Of a DNA stretch of 64,000 nt, positions 52,479-59,898 are shown in pieces. Within the stretch, counting starts at the first letter, position 1; each line of letters begins with the position of its first letter. A program made the position numbers and the translations under genes. Source of the stretch: Paraburkholderia sp. BL21I4N1 (GTDB taxonomy: Bacteria > Pseudomonadota > Gammaproteobacteria > Burkholderiales > Burkholderiaceae); NCBI RefSeq assembly GCF_002973525.1, contig NZ_PVEN01000013.1, positions 124,001-188,000 on the forward strand. Direction: 5' to 3'. The notes below the pieces were generated by a model. It saw nothing but the letters and a program-made list of their open reading frames with translations, searched no databases and was not told the DNA's origin.

Positions 52479-53534
52479 GTGAAAAAACAATATGCGGTGG
52501 CTGCCCTGGCCATGATGGGTTGCGCGGGCGCGCAGGCGCAGGCCTCGGTTACGTTGTACGGCCTGATCGACACCAACCTCGAATTCCTCAACCATGCGGG
52601 TGCTAGTGGCGGATCGCTAGTGCGGGAGAATTCCGGCGGTCTGAGCAATTCGCGCTTCGGTTTTCGCGGCACGGAAGATCTCGGCGGCGGCAACAAGGCG
52701 TTCTTTATTCTCGAGGCCGGATTCAACGGTAACGACGGCACCAATGCGACCGCAGGCGTGCTGTTCAATCGCACTGCGGCGGTGGGTGTCGCGAACGACG
52801 CCTACGGCGCTTTGTCGGCGGGTTTGCAGTACACGGCGATGTACGACACGTTGATCAAATATGACCCGATGGTTTTCGGCCAGCAGTACACGTGGATGCC
52901 CACCACCGGCTCCGTGGACAGCTTTTCGTTCAAGGCCCGCGTGAACAATTCGGTCAAGTACGTGGGCCACTTCGGCGGTTTGACGGCCACGGGGGTGTAC
53001 AGCTTCGGCGGCACGGCGGATTCGTTTCAGAGCAGTGCCGCGTACGGCGGCGCGCTCGACTACGATAGCGGCAGTTTCGCGGCGGCGCTCGCCTACGACT
53101 ACCGCAACGGCGCGATCAATTCCACCGGCATGTGGACCAAATCGCGCAACTGGAGTGCGTCGGCGCGTGAACAGGTCGGCGATTTCACGGTGATGGGCGG
53201 CTACGAGCACTATCTGTACAACCCGACCAAGGGCGCGACCGTGTCGTCGGCATTATGGTTCGGCGGTCTGCGCTATCTGATTGCGCCACAGTTTCGCGTG
53301 ACGGTCGCCGAGTATTACCAGAGCAACAAGGCGGCCAACGTGTCGAACTCGTTGATGAGCGTGCTGGGTGCGGACTATATTCTGTCGAAGCGAACCGATG
53401 TGTACGCAACCGTCGCCTACGCCGCATCCACGCGCTACGCCAACGACAAATACACGCAGGTCGGTTTGACGAGCGACACCGCATTCGGTCCGAATCAGAC
53501 CGGCGTGACGCTCGGTATCCGCCACCGGTTTTGA
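52479..53534 (+). CDS. Outer-membrane porin (Burkholderia gram-negative porin family)
   Basis: A 351-residue trimeric porin. The signal peptide MKKQYAVAALAMMGCAGAQAQ (first residue encoded by GTG) precedes SVTLYGLIDTNLEF, NSRFGFRGTEDLGGGNKAFF and a barrel ending in HRF. GGAG lies 6 bp before the GTG at 52479. First of four same-strand genes; it probably admits the substrate that the downstream hydrolases process. Confidence 0.94.
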   Translation: MKKQYAVAALAMMGCAGAQAQASVTLYGLIDTNLEFLNHAGASGGSLVRENSGGLSNSRFGFRGTEDLGGGNKAFFILEAGFNGNDGTNATAGVLFNRTAAVGVANDAYGALSAGLQYTAMYDTLIKYDPMVFGQQYTWMPTTGSVDSFSFKARVNNSVKYVGHFGGLTATGVYSFGGTADSFQSSAAYGGALDYDSGSFAAALAYDYRNGAINSTGMWTKSRNWSASAREQVGDFTVMGGYEHYLYNPTKGATVSSALWFGGLRYLIAPQFRVTVAEYYQSNKAANVSNSLMSVLGADYILSKRTDVYATVAYAASTRYANDKYTQVGLTSDTAFGPNQTGVTLGIRHRF

Positions 53535-53617
53535 GCGATCGGGCTTTTCAACGACGGATTCGACGATGCGCCGCGTTCAAGTCTCAAGACAGCGCACGGT
53601 AATCAGGAGCTAGCGGC

Positions 53618-54694
53618 ATGACCTTTTCTCTCTCACGACGCGCCGCGACACTATGCGCTGCAGCAGGCGTGACCGTTTTGACGGCGTTCGCGCAACCGGC
53701 GTTGGCGGTTCACGCGTACAAGGCACATTTGAGGCCGGTCGCGGTGATCTCCGACACGCGGTTCACGATCGACACGCCGCAAGGGCATGCCGAATTTCCG
53801 CTGTATCTGTCGAAGGACTGGAACGTCGCGCAGCCCCAGGTGACACGGGCGGTGATCGTGATCCACGGCAAGCTGCGTAACGCCGACGTGTACTACCGCA
53901 CCGCGCAGAATGCCCGCGACGCCGCGCATGCCGATCCCGACGCCACGCTGCTGATCGCGCCGCAATTCCTCGCCAACCTCGATCTACGTGTGCATGACGA
54001 ACCCGCCGACATGCTGCGCTGGACCGGCGACGCCTGGATGGGCGGCGAAGCGGCACGCGCGCCGCTGCCGATCGGTTCGTACGAAGTACTGGACGCGATC
54101 GTCGCGCGACTCGCCGATCGCAAGCTGTTCCCGAATCTGCGGCACGTGGTGTTCGCCGGCCATTCGGGCGGCGGCCAGGTGGTGCAGCGCTACGCGGTCG
54201 CCGGACGCAACATTGCCGCACTGACTGGCGAAGGCATCGACGTGCGATACGTGGTGGCGAGTCCGTCCACCTACGCTTACTTCGACGCATCGAGGCCCAA
54301 CGCCCAAGGTGTCGCCGCACCGTTCGACGCCGCGCAATGCCCCGACTTCAATCAATGGAAGTACGGCATGGACAACCGCCCGCCGTATCTCGACGACCGC
54401 TCCCCCGCGCAACTCGAAGCGGGCTACGCGGCGCGCCGGATCGACTATCTCGTCGGCGGCGCGGACGACGATCCCCAGCAAAGCGCGCTCGACAGATCCT
54501 GCGCGGCGGAAGCGCAAGGACCGCAGCGCGTGGCGCGCGCGATGGCGTATTACGCGTATATGCAGTCGCGTCATCCGCAGGGTTTGAATCAGCGCTTTCA
54601 TATCGTGCCGGGTGTCGGTCACGACGGCGCGCGGATGCTGACGTCGGTGTGCGCGTTGTCGGCCATGTTCGGAACCGAGGGGTGCGAGCCATGA
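53618..54694 (+). CDS. Exported alpha/beta hydrolase, paralogue 1
   Basis: 358 residues with a Sec signal ending PALAVHA. Core features: AVIVIHGKLRNADVYY, nucleophile motif FAGHSGGGQVVQRYAVAG, and final GVGHDGARML. It is clearly paralogous to the hydrolase at 56070 (same HGxLRN, PQFLA, WMGG and GHSGGGQVVQRYAV blocks). The two flank an MHS transporter. The stop overlaps the transporter start (ATGA). It likely cleaves an ester or amide in the periplasm before uptake. Confidence 0.85.
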   Translation: MTFSLSRRAATLCAAAGVTVLTAFAQPALAVHAYKAHLRPVAVISDTRFTIDTPQGHAEFPLYLSKDWNVAQPQVTRAVIVIHGKLRNADVYYRTAQNARDAAHADPDATLLIAPQFLANLDLRVHDEPADMLRWTGDAWMGGEAARAPLPIGSYEVLDAIVARLADRKLFPNLRHVVFAGHSGGGQVVQRYAVAGRNIAALTGEGIDVRYVVASPSTYAYFDASRPNAQGVAAPFDAAQCPDFNQWKYGMDNRPPYLDDRSPAQLEAGYAARRIDYLVGGADDDPQQSALDRSCAAEAQGPQRVARAMAYYAYMQSRHPQGLNQRFHIVPGVGHDGARMLTSVCALSAMFGTEGCEP

Positions 54695-56049
54695 ACGAGG
54701 CAGCCTTCGATCGGCGCGACGACGCGCTGTCCAGTGCCGATCCTTCGAGCGTGCTGAGCCCGGCCATGGTGCGGCGCGCGATCTTCGCGTCCGTGCTCGG
54801 CAACGGCCTCGAATGGTTCGACTTTCTGATCTACGGTTACTTCGCGAAGATCATCGCGCAAGTGTTCTTTCCCGGTGGCAGCGGCTTCGTGTCGATCATG
54901 CTGACGCTCGCCACGTTCGCCGTCGGTTTTATCGTGCGGCCGATCGGCGGCATTCTGCTCGGCGTATACGCGGACCGGGCGGGACGTCGCAAGGCGCTCT
55001 CGCTGCTGATCATTTCGATGGCCGCCAGCACGCTGCTGATGGGGCTCACGCCGAGCTATGCGCGGATCGGTATCGCGGCGCCGCTGCTCGTCGTGCTGGC
55101 GCGCTTGCTTCAAGGGCTCTCGGTGGGCGGGCAGTTCGCGACGGCATCCGCGATGCTGGTCGAGTACGCGCCGCCGCACAAGAAGATGTTCTATGGCAGC
55201 TTCAACATGTCGGCGCAGGCGTTCGCGTTGCTGCTGTCGTCCGGCGTCGGCTATCTGCTGACCACGCAGTTGACGCATGAACAACTGGTGGCGTGGGGTT
55301 GGCGTCTGCCGTTTCTGTTCGGCGCGCTGGCCGGTCCGTTCGGCTTTTATATCCGCCATCGCGTGGCGGAGTCGCCCGAGTTCGAGCGGCTGCTCGAGCA
55401 TCAGGAGAAGCCGCCGCGCGTCACGATCCGACAGTTCTTCCGCGACAACGGCGATGCGGCGATCTGCGCGATGGGCGTGATTATCGTCGGGGCGGCGACG
55501 AATTATGTGTGGCACTCGTATCTGTCGGTGTATGTCGAGCGGCAATTGCATTTGCCGCTGTCTACGGCGTTGCTGGGTGCGTTCGTGTCGGGAGCGTTGA
55601 ATCTGTTTCTGTTTCCGTTGTCGGGCAAGCTCGCCGATCGTTACGGCGCTTACCGCCTGTTCTATCCGATCGTGATCGCGTGGATGGTGTGCGTGTATCC
55701 GCTCTATCACTTCGTCGTGACCAATCCGACGCCTGGGCATCTGTTCATTGCGCAGATGGTCGCCACGGTGTTTCTCGCGGCAATGTCCGGCGCGCATCCG
55801 GGGATGCTCGCGACGCTTTTCCCGGTGCGTAGCCGCTCGGCGGGTGTGGCGCTGTCGTACAACATTGCGGTGACGCTGTTCGGCGGCATGGCGCCGCTGA
55901 CTATTACCGGTTTGACGCGCGTCACGGGCAGCAGTCTCACGCCGGCGTTTTACCTGATTTTTGCCGGTTTCGTGTCGCTGGCGATGGTGTATTTCACGCG
56001 TGCCGGGCGAGCGCACGGCGGCGTGGCGGCGAGGCCCGCCACTCATTAG
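54691..56049 (+). CDS. MFS transporter, metabolite:H+ symporter (MHS) type
   Basis: A 452-residue inner-membrane carrier with twelve predicted helices. The MHS start motif GNGLEWFDFLIYGYFAKIIAQVFFP and the loop YADRAGRRKALS are clear, plus RLLQGLSVGGQFATASAMLVEYAP. This group imports carboxylates, betaines or aromatic acids. It overlaps hydrolase 1 by 4 bp and precedes hydrolase 2 by 20 bp, so all three are probably one operon. Confidence 0.93.
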   Translation: MNEAAFDRRDDALSSADPSSVLSPAMVRRAIFASVLGNGLEWFDFLIYGYFAKIIAQVFFPGGSGFVSIMLTLATFAVGFIVRPIGGILLGVYADRAGRRKALSLLIISMAASTLLMGLTPSYARIGIAAPLLVVLARLLQGLSVGGQFATASAMLVEYAPPHKKMFYGSFNMSAQAFALLLSSGVGYLLTTQLTHEQLVAWGWRLPFLFGALAGPFGFYIRHRVAESPEFERLLEHQEKPPRVTIRQFFRDNGDAAICAMGVIIVGAATNYVWHSYLSVYVERQLHLPLSTALLGAFVSGALNLFLFPLSGKLADRYGAYRLFYPIVIAWMVCVYPLYHFVVTNPTPGHLFIAQMVATVFLAAMSGAHPGMLATLFPVRSRSAGVALSYNIAVTLFGGMAPLTITGLTRVTGSSLTPAFYLIFAGFVSLAMVYFTRAGRAHGGVAARPATH

Positions 56050-56069
56050 ATTAACCACGAGCTTATTGC

Positions 56070-57095
56070 ATGACCCAGCCTTTGAACACGGACGACGAAC
56101 GCGCGCCGAATGAACGCCCGGTCGCGGCGGTGGCTAGCCGCCATCTGAACGTCACGACGCCGGCCGGCAGCGGCACGGTGCCGGTCTTCACGAACGGCGA
56201 CTGGCTTGCGCCGACGCGCGCCGTGCGGCGCGCGGTGATTCTGATTCACGGACGTTTGCGCAACGGCGATACCTACTTCGATCTGGCGCAAAGCGCCTGC
56301 GAACTGGCCGGCGGCAGCGCAGACGATACCCTGCTGATCGTGCCGCAGTTTCTCGCCAGTGCCGACGTGGAAGCGCATGATGTGCCGCCTTCCACGTTGC
56401 ATTGGGAGTGGACCGGCTGGATGGGCGGCGACAACGCCGTCGGACCGGCGCCGCTCAGTTCGTTCGATGTGCTCGACGCGATTCTGGACACGCTCGCTTC
56501 GCGCGAGCAGTTCGCGTCGCTGACCGAGGTGGTAATCGCGGGGCATTCGGGCGGTGGGCAGGTCGTGCAGCGCTACGCGGTGGTCGCGCGCGGCGATGCG
56601 CCGCTGACGGCGCGCGGTATCGCGCTGCGTTATGTGGTGGCGAATCCTTCGTCGTATGTCTATTTCGATGCAATGCGGCCGGGGGCGTCGGGGGAATTCG
56701 CGACGTTCGATGCGGCGCTGTGCCCGTCGTTTAATCGCTGGAAGTATGGGCTCGAGGCTCTGCCCGCGTATGCAATGGGTGAGGGCGGGCTGGGTGACGA
56801 CGGCGATGCCGCGGCGCTTCTCGAAGCGCGGTATGCGCAGCGTGACGTCACCGTGCTGCTAGGCGGCGCGGATTGCGATCCGCGGCATCCTGCGCTCGAC
56901 CGGTCTTGCGCGGCGTTGACGCAAGGGGAACATCGCTTGGGGCGTGGACTCGCTTACGCGCGGTATATGGCGTTGCGTCATCCACAGGGGCTGGCGACGC
57001 ATCGCACGTTCGTGATCGACGGTGTCGGGCATGACGCCAAGGGGATTTTTGCATCGCCGCAAGGGCGCGCGGCGTTGTTCGGTGACGGAGCGTGA
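56070..57095 (+). CDS. Cytosolic alpha/beta hydrolase, paralogue 2
   Basis: 341 residues without a signal peptide. Blocks AVILIHGRLRNGDTYF, LIVPQFLASADV, TGWMGG, IAGHSGGGQVVQRYAVVARG and DGVGHDAKGIF match the exported paralogue. The pair gives one hydrolase outside and one inside the inner membrane. The ATG at 56070 follows a weak ribosome binding site; coupling to the transporter is likely. Confidence 0.85.
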   Translation: MTQPLNTDDERAPNERPVAAVASRHLNVTTPAGSGTVPVFTNGDWLAPTRAVRRAVILIHGRLRNGDTYFDLAQSACELAGGSADDTLLIVPQFLASADVEAHDVPPSTLHWEWTGWMGGDNAVGPAPLSSFDVLDAILDTLASREQFASLTEVVIAGHSGGGQVVQRYAVVARGDAPLTARGIALRYVVANPSSYVYFDAMRPGASGEFATFDAALCPSFNRWKYGLEALPAYAMGEGGLGDDGDAAALLEARYAQRDVTVLLGGADCDPRHPALDRSCAALTQGEHRLGRGLAYARYMALRHPQGLATHRTFVIDGVGHDAKGIFASPQGRAALFGDGA

Positions 57096-57181
57096 TGCGG
57101 TTTCGAGCCGACCCGGATAGGCATGCGCCGTGCTACTCCTGATCGCGTTAGTGCTCCCACTCCTCGAAGGATCGCGCCGAC

Positions 57182-57637
57182 ATGACCAGGACCCGACTAT
57201 TCTCCGCCACGCTTGCCGCTGCCTCTTTTTCGGCATGGGTTGCAGTCGTTTTGCCGTGCGGTAACGCTTATGCCGACGATGCCCCCAGCCCCTGCGCAGC
57301 GCTCAAACGCATCGTGGCGGCCGCGCCGGGCGGCCTGTCCTCGCTGACGCCTGACGACGGCAAAGGTGTCGCGCAACCCTACGGCGACGACGCCCAATGT
57401 TCCGCCGGCCACGGCAGCTATCAATGCATGTGGACGCCGCACCACGACGCGGGCTCGAATGCGGATGCGCTGCAAGCCGTCGCGGCCGACGTCGCGTCCT
57501 GTTTGCCGGAGGCGACGCATGATCAGAATTCGCCTGCACGTCAGCATTTTTATGTTGGTGCGCCGGGCAAACGTACGGAAATCACGCTTGCGCCGACGGG
57601 CTCGAACAAGTTGCGGCTCGTTGTGTCGGGCAAGTGA
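57182..57637 (+). CDS. Uncharacterised secreted protein
   Basis: 151 residues. A signal peptide ends near NAYADD. The mature part has three to four Cys (SPCAALK, AQCSAGHGSYQCMW, ASCLPE) that could form disulfides. No family is recognised. It stands alone behind the hydrolase operon with an 86-bp gap and may be a small periplasmic protein typical of Burkholderia. Confidence 0.7.
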   Translation: MTRTRLFSATLAAASFSAWVAVVLPCGNAYADDAPSPCAALKRIVAAAPGGLSSLTPDDGKGVAQPYGDDAQCSAGHGSYQCMWTPHHDAGSNADALQAVAADVASCLPEATHDQNSPARQHFYVGAPGKRTEITLAPTGSNKLRLVVSGK

Positions 57638-57683
57638 TTGGCTCGGGTAGATGGCGCGTTTCCGTTGAGCTGACGCTCGACGG

Positions 57684-58289
57684 TTAGCGCGACGTGGCTG
57701 GCCACCAACTCCAGCCACGTCGCGAGTATCGAAGTTCAATCACCGAAAGCGGCGCGATCTCGATGCGTGGAAACACCGCGGGCGCAGCGCCAAGCACGGA
57801 TACGATCGCGGCCCGCAGCACCGGCGCGTGCGTGACGGCGACCACGTTGTGTATCTCGTTGGTCTGGGATACGTGGTTCGTCTGTTCACTTAGCGCTTCC
57901 AACCATTCCCCTGTCCGCGTCACGAGTTGACTGAACGACTCGCCGCCGGGCGCCGTCGCGTCTGGCTCGCGGGTCCATGCGGCGAGTTTTTCCGGTGCTT
58001 CGATCATGAGATCGGCGAGGCGCCGGCCATGCCAGTTGCCGTAGTGCATGTCCGCCAAATGCGCGTCGACTATCGCCGTCAGGCCCAAGGCTTGGGCCGT
58101 TTCGCGCGCGCAGGCGGCGGGGCTGACCAGGACGGTTGCATGATCGGGGGTCGACAGAGAGGAACGCGCGGCCTGGATTTCAGCAAGGCCGCGTGGGTCG
58201 AGTGGAGCAAGTGAGTCGGCGGCGGGAAAGCGGCCTGCACGCATCGCGGCGGTCGAGGCGTGGCTAATCAGTAATAGCCGAATTTCCAT
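57684..58289 (-). CDS. Histidine phosphatase-family protein
   Basis: 201 residues of the phosphoglycerate-mutase superfamily. The usual RHG is replaced by SHA (LLISHAST): the phospho-accepting His is kept but the first Arg is lost. The second Arg (ARETA), the Glu (GGESFSQL) and the second His (VTHAPVL) are present. Placed divergent to the cobalamin riboswitch and cbtBA, it could act in cobalamin synthesis like CobC/alpha-ribazole phosphatase, but the altered motif makes this uncertain. Confidence 0.82.
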   Translation of the reverse strand: MEIRLLLISHASTAAMRAGRFPAADSLAPLDPRGLAEIQAARSSLSTPDHATVLVSPAACARETAQALGLTAIVDAHLADMHYGNWHGRRLADLMIEAPEKLAAWTREPDATAPGGESFSQLVTRTGEWLEALSEQTNHVSQTNEIHNVVAVTHAPVLRAAIVSVLGAAPAVFPRIEIAPLSVIELRYSRRGWSWWPATSR

Positions 58290-58375
58290 ACTGCTGGGTT
58301 TCCTTGCAATTGGCGCCCGGATCGAAGCCATGCATTCGCGCGCGAGCCTTGCGTTGCCGAAGGCCGGAGTTTAAC

Positions 58376-58486
58376 GCGTAGAATAGCGGCATTGCGAATG
58401 CTCGGAAGCCGGTGAAAGCCCGGCGCGGTCGCGCCACTGTAATTGGCCTCTCTTGCCAAAAGCCAGACCTGAGCTTCGCGTACTTC
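58376..58486 (+). ncRNA. Cobalamin riboswitch
   Basis: Conserved blocks in order: cggaagccggtgaaagccc, gcgcggtcgcgccactgtaa, then a B12-box-like agccagacctgagc at about 58461-58474. The core follows the family consensus (GGTGAAAGCCCGG and CACTGTAA). It sits upstream of cbtB, so it should reduce cobalt uptake when cobalamin is plentiful. Confidence 0.88.
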
Positions 58487-58532
58487 CTCTGCAATCGACT
58501 ATCGGGGCGCGTTACCCCAGGAGATGTCCACC

Positions 58533-58754
58533 ATGACTGAAGCTGTTCTCAAATCCGGCAATCCGGCTGTTGCTCAGCCCACGCCGATCCCATTGCGCGA
58601 ATTGATGCCGTGGATCATCTTCGGCGGTTTGCTGTTGCTGCTCGCTATTTACTTCGTTGGTGCGGAAGAAGGGGCCACCTCGCTGGTGCCCGGCATGTAC
58701 GTGCATGAGTTCGTGCACGACGGCCGCCATCTGCTCGGCTTTCCCTGCCACTAA
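58533..58754 (+). CDS. cbtB: Cobalt transporter subunit CbtB
   Basis: 73 residues with one transmembrane helix (WIIFGGLLLLLAIYFVG) and a C-terminal His-rich tail (MYVHEFVHDGRHLLGFPCH) typical for metal capture. ATG at 58533 has AGGAG 9 bp upstream; the ATG at 58524 is too close. Works with CbtA, encoded 13 bp downstream, under the riboswitch. Confidence 0.93.
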   Translation: MTEAVLKSGNPAVAQPTPIPLRELMPWIIFGGLLLLLAIYFVGAEEGATSLVPGMYVHEFVHDGRHLLGFPCH

Positions 58755-58767
58755 CGGAGCGTAGAAC

Positions 58768-59499
58768 ATGGTCGGTAAATTGTTGGTTCGCGGCATGCTC
58801 GCAGGCATCGCCGCGGGGTTACTCACGTTCAGCTTCGCCAAAGTGGTAGGCGAGCCGCAAGTCGATCAAGCGATTTCCTTTGAAGAAAAAGCCGATGCCG
58901 CGAAGGGCGAAGCCCCTGAGCCGGAAATCGTCAGCCGCGAGACGCAGGCGGGCCTGGGTTTGTTGACCGGCGTGGTGACGTATGGCGCCGCAATCGGCGG
59001 CTTGTTTTCGCTGGTGTTCGCGTTCGCTTACGGGCGTGTCGGCGTGGTGAGCGCGCGGGCGCTGTCTGCATGGCTCGCGCTCGGCGCGTTCATTACGATT
59101 GTGATCGTGCCGAATATCAAGTACCCGGCGAATCCGCCTTCGGTTGGCGATCCTGAAACGATCGGCGCGCGGACTGGGCTGTTCTTCCTGATGATTGCGA
59201 TTTCGCTGGCGGCGATGGTGTTTTCGTTGAAGGTGCGGCGTCGGTTGGCCGTGCAACTCGGCGCGTGGAATGGCTCGATCGTGGCGGGCGTGGTGTTCGT
59301 CGTGATTATTGCCGCGGTGCAGCTTTCCATGCCGGTGATCAACGAAGTGCCGGCGGCTTTCCCGGCCGTGCTGTTGTGGAAGTTCCGCGTTGCCGCGATC
59401 GGGATGCAGGTCATTATGTGGACGACGATCGGGCTGCTGTTCGGCGCGCTGGTCGAACGTAGCGCGTTTGTGCGGCCGATTGGGCGTGCGGCGGTTTAG
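58768..59499 (+). CDS. cbtA: Cobalt transporter subunit CbtA
   Basis: 243 residues, about five or six transmembrane helices. The N-terminal segment LLVRGMLAGIAAGLLTFSFAKVVGEPQVD is the family start, with a short acidic loop (EEKADAAKGEAPEPE) and PNIKYPANPPSVGDPETIGARTG in a periplasmic loop. Partner of CbtB. A terminator follows 118 bp downstream. Confidence 0.93.
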   Translation: MVGKLLVRGMLAGIAAGLLTFSFAKVVGEPQVDQAISFEEKADAAKGEAPEPEIVSRETQAGLGLLTGVVTYGAAIGGLFSLVFAFAYGRVGVVSARALSAWLALGAFITIVIVPNIKYPANPPSVGDPETIGARTGLFFLMIAISLAAMVFSLKVRRRLAVQLGAWNGSIVAGVVFVVIIAAVQLSMPVINEVPAAFPAVLLWKFRVAAIGMQVIMWTTIGLLFGALVERSAFVRPIGRAAV

Positions 59500-59577
59500 T
59501 CCTTCCGGTTGGTGGCGTGCCGTGCGCAACGCTTGAGAAGGTAGTGCGATCAAGGAGTTGCGGCGGTTGTAGGAAGG

Positions 59578-59612
59578 TTATCCACAGGCTTCTGAACAAA
59601 ATCTGGGGATAA
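59578..59612. repeat. DnaA-box-like inverted repeat, copy 1
   Basis: Begins with ttatccacag, a perfect DnaA-box consensus, and ends tctggggataa, an imperfect inverted box. 26 of 35 positions match the copy at 62818-62852. The two copies flank the RHS module. Confidence 0.6.
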
Positions 59613-59617
59613 GTTTT

Positions 59618-59674
59618 AAAAGCGAGGCGTTGGGCACGGTCGGGATGACGGTGCGCGGCGGCCTCGCTTTTTTG
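59618..59674 (+). terminator. Terminator of cbtBA
   Basis: Perfect 11-bp stem aaaagcgaggc (59618-59628) and gcctcgctttt (59661-59671) with a 32-base loop, followed by further T. Likely bidirectional. Confidence 0.7.
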
Positions 59675-59898
59675 CGTTTGGGGCTTTTCGTTTGCCAATG
59701 TCGGCGGATTGCGGTGGGCTCTTATTGGCCGGATGACTTGCCTTTTCCTGATTTCCTACGCGCGATGTAGGCGCTGATAGATGTGCGCTGTAGTTGAGGA
59801 AAATAGAAATACAAGGATGAGAAATTTCAGAGTCTCTCGTCGCTGAGTTCCTTATAGCGTGCTTGTGCTTCATACAAGTACAACCAATAAGGATGACG

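Larger units (their letters stand above)
59500..59898. other. Intergenic region before the RHS gene
   Basis: Contains one copy of a DnaA-box-like inverted repeat (59578-59612) and the cbtA terminator (59618-59674). The part from about 59720 to 59890 is AT-richer and probably carries the RHS promoter. No gene is supported. Confidence 0.6.

Noticed and set aside
54619..56058. A 479-codon open frame on the minus strand
   Set aside because: It covers the MHS transporter in antisense, is extremely Arg/His/Gln-rich and matches nothing; a shadow frame.
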